A stretch of 64,000 nucleotides of DNA from Phylloscopus collybita. Its lineage: Eukaryota > Chordata > Aves > Passeriformes > Phylloscopidae. Both the position numbers and the translations under genes were made by a program. Where the stretch lies: positions 16,201,501 through 16,265,500 of the forward strand of contig JAJNNQ010000019.1 in assembly GCA_027886175.1 (NCBI GenBank). The letters are read 5' to 3'. This document shows, in pieces, positions 43,441 through 53,462 of the stretch; the first letter of the stretch is position 1; each line of letters starts with the position of its first letter. A model generated the notes under the pieces. The model did no database searches, was not told the DNA's origin, and saw only the letters and a list, made by a program, of their open reading frames with translations.

Positions 43441-45204
43441 ATGTTTCATATGACACACAGTTAAATTAGTTAGCAGCTGATTGACATCTCAGTGCTGTGA
43501 TTTGCAATGAAAACCCATAAACTCTCTGCTAAATATTCGGTTTACCGATAAAATATCAGTTTAAGCACAAATGATTTACATGAAAAAGGAGATAATGCAG
43601 CACAGAGGATGAATAACCACGCAGCTCAATCAAAAATCCCTTCCAGGTGTATTCCACAGGCCAGGCCTGAGCCAATGAACAGCCCTGCCCCAGCTGTGCC
43701 TGTCCTGACACACAAACCCCAAACCAACCCAGGGCAAAGGGGCCTGAGCCCAGCCCCACAGGCACTGCTGCTGCAGGAGAGCTTTCATTCCATTCCCATC
43801 AGGCTCTCCAGGCTGCCCGAGCTGCAGCTAATTATACAGGATTTATCTCTACCAAAACAGGGGATTAGGCAAGGCAGGAAAGCAGCTGAAATTTATTTGC
43901 AGGTTTTGTTTAATAAAAAGGTATAAAACCCAGGGTTTGTACAGAAGCAAATAATTTCTGAAACATGTATCTAAAGGCAAGAGGGAGGAGATCAGCATTC
44001 AGGTTTTGCTGTTCTCCCACCCTTTTGTGGGCAGAGGAAAGGGATGTGAGCTCGTGCTGCTGATGCTCCTGGTCCAGGGGCTGCTCCTGCCACGGCTCCT
44101 GAGAGCACAGAGCTGCAGTGAATCCTCTCCCCAGCCTGTGCCTTACCCAAGATGTTGGGTTCATGAGGAGGTTCAAGAGCCAGCCCCAGACCTGGGGGTG
44201 AGGAGGGCCCTGAGGTGTTTAATTGCAGTCAGGGTCGAAGCCCAGCTAAGCAGGAGGGAGGCACAGGGACCCCACAGGGGCAGGTAAAGGCCAGCACAGC
44301 CCCTGCTGGGGCAGGTGATGATCCAAACCCACCCCTGGGCAGGGACAGGGAGCTGGGACACCACCCAGCCCTGCAGGGACAGACCCAGAGGGTTTCCAGG
44401 CAGCAGCTCCGGGAGCTCTGCTGCTCTCCCAGCCCTGCAAGGAGCTGAGAACACCACAGACGTTGTTTTGTTGGGTTTTTTTACCCCTGGGTGAGAAAAT
44501 CCTGCTATAAACATTTCCAAAACACAGCTTTTAATCCTGACCTTTTAATTTACTCCCCTTAACTCTGGCAAAGACTGCTGTTAGTCCCGTTTCTTTAAAA
44601 AGCCTCCTCAAACCCTCTCGTGCAGTTCTCCCTGACATTAATTGGTTGTTGGACATGGATCCTGGTCTGATGCACCCCAGGAGAGCCCAGCAGCCCCTCA
44701 TCCCTGCTGTTTGTGACTCCTCTGCACCGTGAGAGCTCTGTAATAAATCAGCCTGGTGACAGGAACGTTCTGCAGGTTGCACACACACACAGAATTCAAT
44801 TCCTCACCAGCTCCTTCATCGTATTTACATTCCATCAGCGGATTAAACAGCTGCCCTGGCCCTGGCCCACCCCCAGAGCAGGGTGTGCAGGGTGAGTCCC
44901 CAGCCCCAACAGAGCCAGGCACCCCAGGACCCCTGCCCAGGGAGCAGCTCTGCCTGGGGATGAGGTGAGAGGGGCAGAAGAGACAGACAATGGAAGGAGA
45001 AACACCAAACATGCACAGCACCCCTGCCTCCCTCACTCCCTCAACATTCCAGTGAACTTGAAAACACCACAAGGATCTACCCTGGCAGGAGAACAGGTGA
45101 ATACTGACTTTAAAGGCAGCTGTGTTCTAAAATGTGTTTTTATGATACCATGATCATCTTACAAACCCGTTTGTGGGAGGGAGGCCTAATATTTCCTCTC
45201 TGTT
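43441..45204. other. Unique non-coding sequence
   Basis: About 1.8 kb. The stretch at 43470-43620 is AT-rich with 'gctaaatattcggtttaccg' type sequence. A (CA) run of five lies near 44780. No exon was recognised. Confidence 0.5.
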
Positions 45205-45262
45205 TGGACTGCAAGGACTGCCTGAGGCCCTTTCCAACCTAAAGCACTCTGTTACTCTGGGA
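45205..45262 (+). mobile_element. CR1 LINE 3' tip
   Basis: A short plus-strand CR1 end: 'aggccctttccaacctaaag' then 'cactctgttactctggg', the expected CR1 terminus. It is heavily 5'-truncated. Confidence 0.7.
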
Positions 45263-46395
45263 ATCTGCAGTGGGACCCTCAGCTGGGGTTTGCCCTCAGC
45301 CTTCAGCCCCCAGCAGCCCCAGCACAGCCCCTGCTGCTCCCCATCCCAGGGTCACACCACCCTCCTCCTGCTGCCTTTGGAGCTCGTGCCAGAGGCTGCT
45401 GGAGAGATTTTACAGGAAAAAAAAAGCTGCTCTCTATTTGGTCTCTCTGGTTTTGTTTTTTTTTTTTTTGGCTGCCAGGATGGAAATATTGGGAGTAAAG
45501 AAGGCAAGAGGGAGGTGGAAGGAGCAGGAGCAGTCCCCGGGGAGTGCTGATCACAGCACTGCACACCAGCAGCATGAGCAAAGGGAAAACAAGGAGAGAA
45601 CAGATAATTCTGGAACAGATGGTGGGAGACAGGACAGGGACAGCCCCCAGCAGGCTCTGCACAGAGCTGAGGCACCAAAAGAGGCTCTGCCCAGGGGCCA
45701 GAGCCCAGGGCTGTGTCACAGAGGCACAGAGGGGTGTGCAGGTGGCACCAGAGCTGCTCCTGAGCTGTTCTACAGGGGCTGCTCAGCACGAGAACGTCAC
45801 CCCCAGGGTGTCCCTCACTGCAGGCACCACCAGCATGGGGATAGGACAGGGAGGGGACACATCTCCCAGTCTGAGTGTCACCTGCCCCCCTCCAGTGGGG
45901 CTCAGAGCAGTTTGGTGATTTGAGAGAACTGAGAGGCTGGTTTTGGGTCAGAAAACGTGTGTTGTAAATAATGAAATACAGAGCCAGCAAAGAGGGGCCC
46001 GAGCTGGAGCTCAGTGACGCAATAAAGATCTGAGCAGATACAGCTGCACAGTTGGCATGATAAAATTTTCAGTGCTGTGCTGGCATTTCTCAGCTCCTGG
46101 TAAAAATAGCACCACTGGGGTGGTACCAGGGATGGCAGAGCCTGGGAGAAAGTTCCAGCTTTGTACAGGCATTAAAAATAAAACAGCCCACTGGGAGTGG
46201 GGATTGAAAACCACAGGGAGAGGAATGAGGTGTGTGTGTGTGAGAACAGCAAGCAAATGCTGTGAAAAGCTCTGGGGGAGCAGGACTGGAGCTGCTCATG
46301 CTGGCACAGCCAGGGCCAGGTCCCCATGGGGCTGTGGTGTCTGCAAGGGGACAGTCACAGCTCTCAGCACAGGCAGGGGCTGCAGCACGTCATCC
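45263..46395. other. Unique non-coding sequence with a T14 run
   Basis: GC-rich, with a T14 run at 45456-45469 and a (TG) run near 46230. Overlapping 200-codon frames on both strands at 45270-45990 lack recognisable domains. Confidence 0.5.
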
Positions 46396-46492
46396 AACAC
46401 CAGCTCCTGGCTCTGGGTTAAAGGATCAGAGACCCAGGACCAGCTCTGCCTCTGAGTTAAAGGATCAGAGACCCAACACCAGCTCCTGCCAG
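46396..46492. repeat. Tandem duplication, about 45-bp unit, 2 copies
   Basis: Two adjacent copies of 'ccagctcctggctctgggtt' followed by 'aaaggatcagagaccca'. The start of a third copy is visible at the right edge. Confidence 0.88.
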
Positions 46493-47204
46493 GGGAGCAC
46501 AGATACACACTGAACCAAAACTTTCCCCAGAGTAATGGAGGAACCTCGTGAAACTGGGACTTCACATTTTTGGAAGCTTGGGAGGCTGCTGACATCACCT
46601 GGAAGCTCCCCAGAGGCTGTGTAAACCTGTCATTGCCAGTGCAAGGAATGGCAAAGGCAAAGAAGAATCAGTGAGGAGCAGATGCCCCCACCTCCTGCTC
46701 CAGCAGCCACTTGTGGCTGATGTTCCACAAGTCAGCTTTGGGCTGAGGGTGGATCTGAGCTCGTGTCCTCAGCCCCAGGAGCCTTCCCTGCCCCAAGTCC
46801 AGGTTCCAAGTCCATGTGCTCAGCCCTGTCCCCGTGCCCAGCCCTGTCCCCGTGCCCCGTGTCCCCACAGCTTGGCAGGGCAGGACTTTGTGAGGGGCAG
46901 GAGTCCCTGCTGCCTCACCCTGGCTGTTCCTCTGTCCCTGCAGGCGGGTTCAATCAGCGCTCTCCCTCCCCACATCCTCATCCCCTCCTTCACTAGCTCT
47001 GCAGCCGGGAGCAGCAGATGCCTTCCCATCAAAACTTGCAGTGCCGAGTGCTGACATTGGGAGATAAACAGAAAAGCACTAGACAGCTAATTCTCATCTC
47101 GCCCTGCTCAGAATCCCGATTACAATTGGCTTTTAAGATCCCTATCTGCTCGCTGCTGAGCCGGGGAGCCGGGCAGCCCTGCCAGGGAGAGGCAATGCCA
47201 GAGC
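46493..47204. other. Unique sequence; candidate conserved block 46980-47180
   Basis: The stretch at 46800-46860 has a short 'cccgtgcccagccctgtc' duplication. The stretch at 46980-47160 has moderate GC and is non-repetitive. It contains 'gacagctaattctcatctcg' and 'gattacaattggcttttaag', reminiscent of conserved regulatory DNA. Untested. Confidence 0.35.
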
Positions 47205-47715
47205 CTGCGTGTCACACTGGGCTGGGCTGGGACCCTGAGCCTGCCCTGAGCCCACCCAGTGTGTCACACCGGGCTGGGCTGGGACCCTGAGCCCACCCTG
47301 AGTCCATCCAGTGTGTCACACAGGGCTGGGCTGGGACCGTGAGCCCACCCTGAGTCCACCCAGTGTGTCACACCGGGCTGGGCTGGGACCCTGAGCCCAC
47401 CCTGCATGTCAGACCTGGCTGGGCTTGGCTCCCTCAGCACCCTGAGCCTACCCTGAGCCCACCCTGTGTGTCACATCAGGCTGGGCTGGGACCCTGAGCC
47501 CACCCTGCATGTCACATCGGGCTGGGCTGGGACCCTGAGCCCAGCCTGCATGTCACACTGGGCTGGGCTGGGACCCTGAGCCCACCCTGAGCCCACCCTG
47601 CATATCAGACCTGGCTGGATTTGGCTCCCCCAGCACCCTGAGCCCACCCTGTGTGTCACATCAGGCTGGGCTGGGACCCTGAACCCACCCTGAGCCCACC
47701 CTGCATGTCAGACCC
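47205..47715. repeat. Minisatellite, about 50-65 bp modular unit
   Basis: Units start 'gtgtgtcacaccgggctgg', continue 'gctgggaccctgagcccacc' and end with a variable number of 'ctgagtccacc' or 'ctgcat' modules. About nine units, with length changes between copies. Confidence 0.92.
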
Positions 47716-48454
47716 GGCTGGGCTGGGCACCCCCGGCACCCTGAGCCCCAGAGCAGCAGGGGAAGCCCCACTCTGGAGCTGAGCACAGCCCCGTTCCCCA
47801 GACTGAGAGTGGCCCCATGGATGGTGCTGCTCCCTCTGTGCATGGGAACACCTCTGTGCAGCAAAGGAACCCTCCTGAGGGGCAGGCAGCACAGGAGGCC
47901 TGTGGCAGGAGCAGCCTGGGGGCACTGCATGAAGGGTAAAGCACTGGAGCACCCCACTCCTGCACCCACCTTCCTGCAGTGCTCCCAGCTCTCTAACAGC
48001 TCAGAACATGAAAAGGAAAAAGTCTCATCCACATCTCAGAGTTTATCCCACTTGTAGCTAAATCCCTTTTAAAGTGACGCTCTTGGCACTTGCACCCCTC
48101 ACACACCAGCAGCTGATTATCACAGCCACTGTTGCTGTTTATCCAATTTAAACATTTTGTTCTTTTAATCTTTCCCTCTAAGTTCCTCCAGCTCCTTAAT
48201 CATTTCTGTTGTGCGTCCCTGGCTCGTTGTCACCCACAGCTTGCTGGCATTTTGGTGCTCTCGATAATAACACTTGTAAGTTAATAGAGTCATGCCAAGA
48301 ATGAATCTGCTCAAATCTACAGAAGCGTTTTTAAGAGGCCAGAAACCCGTAATCCATCTTCAAACAATATTGGAAATGCTGCACCCAGGTTTCTGCATTC
48401 CATTCTGCATATCTAAATACTTAAAAGAAATTAATGACTTAATTATCTCAAAAA
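47716..48454. other. Unique sequence, no feature called
   Basis: GC-rich to about 47990. From 48060 to 48450 it is AT-rich and non-repetitive, with 'cttttaatctttccctcta' and similar. It is a possible regulatory block. Confidence 0.45.
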
Positions 48455-48645
48455 TTAAGGGGAAGGGATTGGAAGACACCTCTAAGTCCATCTCGTTCCA
48501 CCCCTGCCATGGCAGGGACACCTTCCACAACCCAGGCTGCTTCAAGCCCTGTCCAACCTGGCCTGGAGCACTGCCAGGCATGGGGAATGCACAACCTCAG
48601 CTGCAGAGTTGTTTATTCCCCACCTGCCCCACGAGATTCCACCAG
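48455..48645 (-). mobile_element. CR1 LINE fragment, 3' end
   Basis: Minus-strand CR1 reads 'gggattggaagacacctc', 'ccctgccatggcagggacac' and 'aagccctgtccaacctggcc'. It ends near 'cacctgccccacgagattcc'. Confidence 0.83.
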
Positions 48646-49140
48646 AAGATCTTTTTTTCCCAACACTTTTCCAGGTCTCCTGTCTGGTGCCCACAGCTCC
48701 AGAAATACCCAGGCCTTGGACAGCCCATCCCTGGGGGAAAACCTCCCTCCCCCAGGAGAGGCCAAGGCAGCAGCTCGTCCCTCCACACAGAGGGAAACCT
48801 TGCAGAAAGTCTCATTTTGCATAACACCAGCTGTTCAACCTTTTTGGTGATCCTTTTCCAAAATCATTTCACCTTCCCATAATTGCCAAAGCCATTCAAC
48901 AACCCTGTGCAGGGAGAGCTGCCCTGAGGGAAGGCACCTCCTGGGCACCCAAACACCCCCCCAAAAACCCCAAACTACAAAACCCTGGAGGGAAAAAAGC
49001 CTTCCCAGCAGTGCCAGTGCAAACCCCACCGTGCCCTGGGACCCCCTGTGCTCCCAGAGCTCAGCACTGCAGGGGCTCAGGCTGCTCCCAGTGCTCCCAG
49101 TGCTCCCAGTAGGGAGGGAATCACTCCTGCCCAGTGCAGG
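48646..49140. other. Unique sequence
   Basis: Unique DNA with a 10-bp triplicate 'gtgctcccag' at about 49089-49110. No exon was recognised. Confidence 0.5.
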
Positions 49141-49308
49141 GGGTCAGGCCAGGGGGGACAGCAGCACTGACCCCTGTGCTGGTCAGGCTTTTGGGGGACA
49201 GCAGCACTGACCTCTGTGCTGGTCAGGCTTTTGGGGGACAGCAGCACTGACCCCTGTGCTGGTCAGGCCAGGGGGGACAGCAGCAGTGACCCCTGTGCTG
49301 GTCAGACC
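49141..49308. repeat. 40-bp minisatellite, about 4 copies
   Basis: Exact-length 40-bp units start at 49141, 49181, 49221 and 49261. Each has 'ggtcaggc', then 'ttttgggggacagcagcac' or 'caggggggacagcagcac', then 'tgacccctgtgct'. Confidence 0.93.
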
Positions 49309-49460
49309 CATGGTTTCCACCCCCTTTCCCCTCTCTCACCTTTGCTCTGCCTGGTTTTGGGGTAATTCTCGTGTTCACATTTTGTTTGATGGCTTTGGCT
49401 GTTCCACCTTTCCAGGAATTCACTTATTTCTCATATGAGCTCATTTTGCTCCTCACAATT
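49309..49460. other. Short unique spacer
   Basis: About 150 bp of unique pyrimidine-biased DNA. It ends in ACAATT (49455-49460), the left target duplication of the LTR that follows. Confidence 0.6.
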
Positions 49461-49750
49461 TGTAGTCACTGCTTGTCATGTTTGGGTTTTTCTCAAGTTC
49501 TTTCCCAGGGACCTAAACTGGTAAACAAGGTCACACTTTTTAAACTCTCTCGTTTTTCACATTTCTCTCCTAAGGAGGGACTTTGCTTGTTGACCCTTGG
49601 TATGACCAATGGTTCAAAGGATCCCACCTCTTAGGTGGGCACATTGTAAAAAGGTATAAAAATAGGTTCTGAGAATAAACCAGCTCCTTTTGGAGCATCA
49701 GCCTTCTGAAATCACGAGTCCGTGTCTTTCTTTCGTGTCCAACAGTGACA
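49461..49750 (+). mobile_element. Solo LTR, family A (diverged member)
   Basis: It runs TGTAGTCACTGC to ...AACAGTGACA, 290 bp. The 6-bp target duplication ACAATT is exact (49455-49460 and 49751-49756). The promoter-like TATAAA lies at 49655-49660 and AATAAA at 49674-49679. The LTR therefore has a very short distance between the TATA box and the polyadenylation signal. It is the most diverged of the family A copies. No internal viral sequence adjoins. Confidence 0.88.
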
Positions 49751-49756
49751 ACAATT

Positions 49757-50643
49757 CACTCTCCCTGAAGCTGAATCTGTTTAGTCAAAGGTCCTGGCAG
49801 ATCCCCCTCCACCTTGGCCAAAACTCAGGAGTCACCCTGCAAAAATTGATTTCTCCCATTTTGTCCCTTTAAAAATTTCCTTTCTGGTATTTCAAACTGC
49901 TCTGGTTAAAATTATTTCAGTTGTAGAGAAACAAATCTGCATTTCTAAAATTCTGTAATTGCTGATTATTGACAGCTGAGTCCTGCTGTGGAGCAAATGC
50001 TGTTCTCCTGTCAGACAAAGAGAGACTTCACACAGCAAATCAATTGCTCAGTGGGTCAAGTTAAAGCCAGACAAAAAATAGACTAACACAACATAATTGA
50101 TTTCCAGTCAGCCAACTACTTTATAACTATGAGAATAAATTCTAAAATTTACCTGTTGCAAGTGAAATGTTTGGACATGCTTATAGATCTCTAGCATGGA
50201 ACTGTTAAAGCCTAACTGGGATTCAGTGAACAACTGAGCTAAAACCTTTTATCCCTTTCTGTGTAAAAAAAAAAAAAAAAGCAAACAAATCCAGAACCAA
50301 TAAATCAAATTGAATCAATCAAATACAAGTTGATCAAAATATTTACTAAATTAACATTAAAAATCTTTCACAGACTCAAACCAGGCATTTTCAGATGACA
50401 GTTTTGGTCCACCAGACTTACAGTTTAATCATTTTTAAATTTCCTTGTACTGAGAAAGTGAATTAGGACAGTTTGAAGCAGAAGTCGAGGGTGGGGCTCT
50501 GGTGGAGCTGATGGGGTTCGTGAGCATTTCCCACCCCTCCTGTCCCGGTGTCCCTCCTCGGAGCTCAAACCCCCGACCTGGGGGGGCTTTGGCTCACAAA
50601 CCACACAAGCTTTTCTCCTTTTTTCCCTCCATCTTAACGAAAG
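49757..50643. other. Unique AT-rich block
   Basis: AT-rich, non-repetitive apart from an A16 run at 50265-50280. The stretch at 50460-50630 is GC-rich. No exon was recognised. It is a possible regulatory region. Confidence 0.4.
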
Positions 50644-50819
50644 AGAGAAGAGAAGAGAAGAGAAGAGAAGAGAAGAGAAGAGAAGAGAAGAGAAGAGAAG
50701 AGAAGAGAAGAGAAGAGAAGAGAAGAGAAGAGAAGAGAAGAGAAGAGAAGAGAAGAGAAGAGAAGAGAAGAGAAGAGAAGAGAAGAGAAGAGAAGAGAAG
50801 AGAAGAGAAGAGAAGAGAA
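50644..50819. repeat. (AGAAG)n purine microsatellite, about 35 copies
   Basis: A nearly perfect pentanucleotide array about 176 bp long, all purine on the plus strand. Being a long mirror-type polypurine tract it can form triplex (H-) DNA. Frames read as Arg-Glu-Glu-Lys or Leu-Phe-Ser repeats. Confidence 0.96.
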
Positions 50820-51785
50820 AGAATTAAATTGCAGAAACAGGCAGTGCCCTGCAAAGGGAGATGGCAGCAGGCTCCGGTGACATCAGCGGCGGGGCCGGAG
50901 GAGAAGGGTGGAAAATGTATTTCCATGTAGTACAGCTATTGTTCTGCAGAGACAAATGATCGCAGCAAACACACGCTCCCAGCCAAGATATAAATATCAA
51001 GCTGCTGATCCAAGGCTGCTTTTGCCGGGAGCTGCTTCAGCAGTTCCGAAACGACGCCAGAGGAGGTGCAGAATTACAGATGTTGCTCCGATGTCACCCA
51101 CAGCAAAGGTGCTGAGGGCTCCATTTATTTTCCAGGAATAGCAACGTCATTACTAAAAAATTCCGTGATGACATTGAGCTGTTGCAGTGGCAGCAGCTCC
51201 TTTCTTTTGCAGAGAATATCAAACTTCACCCGGAAACACTGAAGTACATTTTTCAAACCTAAAGAGGCTGAAGTCAAGCGACCGACAGACTTTACCTTTT
51301 CATTTTTGGCACAGCGTTCTCTGCCTGTCCCCACGCTGGGCAGCAGGAGTGCCCATTCCCCAAAAACTGTGCTGGAAGACTCCCCACATGAGGGATATTG
51401 AAGAATTCCCAGTGGGCAACAAGATGCATGCAGCCCGGTGTATTATTAATCAAATAAACCAGAGATGCCGAAGTGCAAAGGAACTACTTAGAGGAGCTCT
51501 TTGGTGCCAGCCTGGAGTAAAAGGATCGCTGGCAAAGGAGATGCAGCCTTTACTGGAAGGCGGCCCCTGTAGTGCTAATCCAATCGCGGGTATTTAACTG
51601 CTTTGATTCTCACAGCCATCAAACCCCTCCGCGGACAAAGGAGGTGTAAGAGGATCCATTAGGCAGAGAAATCAGCCTTGGAATGGCCGAGGGAACCAAC
51701 GGGGGGGTGGGGCAGCAGGACCCTCTGGTTTATCCCGAGAAAGAGAGAGGCTTCCAGTGCTGGGCCGAGGGACCGAGTGGAGAGC
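50820..51785. other. Unique block; candidate conserved non-coding element 50920-51480
   Basis: Non-repetitive, moderate GC, with many distinct motifs: 'aagatataaatatcaagctg' near 50985, CRE-like ACGTCA near 51145, and 'attattaatcaaataaacc' near 51441. No open frame is convincing. The texture resembles conserved enhancers; untested. Confidence 0.35.
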
Positions 51786-51975
51786 TGAGCATCCCCCCAG
51801 CATCCCCACAGCATCGCCCTCCAGCATCCCCCTCAGCATCCCCCCACCCTCCAGCCTTCCCCCAACATCCTCCCAGCCCCCAGCATCGCCCCCCAGCCTC
51901 CAACATCGCCCCCCAGCATCCCCCTCAGCATCATCCCTCACCATCCCCTCCCCAGCGTCCCTCCCCAGCCTCCCC
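51786..51975. repeat. C-rich (cccagcatcccc)n minisatellite
   Basis: Degenerate units of 'cccccagcatccccc' with 8-18 bp spacing, about 14 'agcat'-type modules. Strongly pyrimidine-rich on the plus strand. Confidence 0.88.
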
Positions 51976-52092
51976 AGCCGCGGCCCTGGGAAGGAGCCGC
52001 TGATCCATAAAACCCAGCCCAGCATCTGGAAAGAAAACAGCCCGTGCTGCTCTGAAGGGAAACGGTTCAAACCCTATGAATAAATTTGTGCT

Positions 52093-52700
52093 GGAGCTTT
52101 TCAGCTGCTCTGGGCACCCTGTGCCAGGGCTTGCCCACCCTCACAGGCAACAATTCTTGCCCAGTCTCCCACCCAGCCCTGCCCTGGGAAGTGGGAGCCA
52201 TTCCCTGTGTCCTGTCCTGTAGCCATGGTTCGTGCTGCGATGTTTTGATTTCTCTGAAACCTTTTCCCAGGCACTGTTCTGTCAACAAGAGACACGTTTT
52301 CCTAATTGCATCCTATGTTTACCTTCTTTTCCCTAGGAGGGACTTCTTCTTGCTGTCCCTCTGACTTGACCAATGTAGTTGAAGAAGTTTGTCTTTCTTC
52401 CACCCCTTGGGTGGGTTCTTTGCAAAACAGTATAAAGGGAAGAAATTCCCAGGGAATAAAGATTGATTTAGAGTCATTTTCAGCCTTCTGAAAGTTTGTA
52501 GACCATGTCGTTGTAATCTTGAACAGCATCACTGTCCCTTGTCCCCAGCCCCTCTGCAGCTCTCCTGGAGTCCCTGCAGGCCCTGGCAGGAGCTCTGAGG
52601 TCTCCCAGGATCTTTCCCTGTGCAGGCAGAGCTGCCCAGCTCTCCCAGGCAGCCCCAGAGGGGCTCAGCAGCTCCAGCTCTGTCCCGAGGTGCTGCTCTG
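52093..52700 (-). mobile_element. CR1 LINE fragment, split by a family A LTR
   Basis: The minus-strand CR1 5' region runs from 'ttttcagctgctctgggcac' at 52097 to 'cctgtgtcctgtcc' at 52217. After the LTR it continues at 52532 with 'ctgtcccttgtccccagccc', 'ctcctggagtccctgcagg' and 'ggctcagcagctcc'. The CR1 3' tip is missing on the left. Confidence 0.85.
52218..52531 (+). mobile_element. Solo LTR, family A, inserted in CR1
   Basis: It runs TGTAGCCATGG to ...GAACAGCATCA, 314 bp. The 6-bp target duplication CTGTCC is exact (52212-52217 and 52532-52537). TATAAAG lies at 52431-52437 and AATAAA at 52455-52460. It is the closest relative of 23438-23735. Confidence 0.9.
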
Positions 52701-52719
52701 CCAGCAGGAGGTTCCTGTG

Positions 52720-53457
52720 TGTAATAGAAGCTGATTCCTGTTTTCATAATATATCTCATGTTGCAATAATGCTTGCTGCTATGGGTGGTGGTGAACGTGT
52801 AGTCTTAGGAATGCCAAAGGAAACTCCCCTGGAGCAGAGGAACATCCCCACCTCCAAAAGGACAATGGAATTACAATACCAATGAGAGGTGGAGAGCAGC
52901 TGGGGCCAGAGTCCAACATCTGTTAAGGATTGATGCCACAGAGAGGATATCTTACCTGGGATATTAAGGGTACTCTAGGAACTTCCTACACACCCAGGTG
53001 TGTAGGATAAATAGTAGGATAATTTAAATAGTAGTTTATTTAACACCTATTTATTTAAGGGAACTTTTCAAGCATGGCCATGGTCCTCCTGATTCTATCA
53101 ACAGCACCATCAAGAGACGAAGGAACCTAAAGAAATTCTGTACTGAACAGCGAGTCCAGCCCTGGAAATTTCAACGTCCCCCTCGATTCCAAGACCAGGG
53201 AAACAAGTCCAGACATGCACACAGAGTCCAAACCCAGGAAGGGTATAAAACTGGCAGACTTGGACTCGGGCACTCGTGAGACCTCAGGGGTGACGTGTTG
53301 CAGTAGAGGGCACATCGGGAGGCTCACCAGGTGCACACCGCTTTCCTTCCTTCCTGACTCATTAATTTCTTTATTTGGCTTTGTAAATTTCTTGTTCATG
53401 ATTCTCGCTGGCAATAAATCGTTCTTTATTTAAGATTGGCTCTTGAAATTTATAACA
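52720..53457 (+). mobile_element. Solo LTR, family C
   Basis: It starts TGTAATAG and ends ...ATTTATAACA, 738 bp. The 5-bp target duplication CTGTG is present (52715-52719 and 53458-53462). TATAAAA lies at 53244-53250 and AATAAA at 53413-53418. A perfect 10-bp-arm palindrome lies in the upstream part (52985-53006). A hairpin-forming segment (53276-53327) sits about 32 bp after the TATA box. It is related to 55719-56321. No internal viral genes are present. Confidence 0.85.
52985..53006. repeat. Perfect palindrome in family C LTR, 10-bp arms
   Basis: CCTACACACC (52985-52994) and GGTGTGTAGG (52997-53006) flank CA. It is not conserved in the other family C copy. Confidence 0.9.
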
Positions 53458-53462
53458 CTGTG

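Noticed and set aside
45270..45990. Overlapping frames of 212-217 residues on both strands
   Set aside because: Mutually overlapping frames in GC-rich DNA are expected by chance. One reads through a T14 run.
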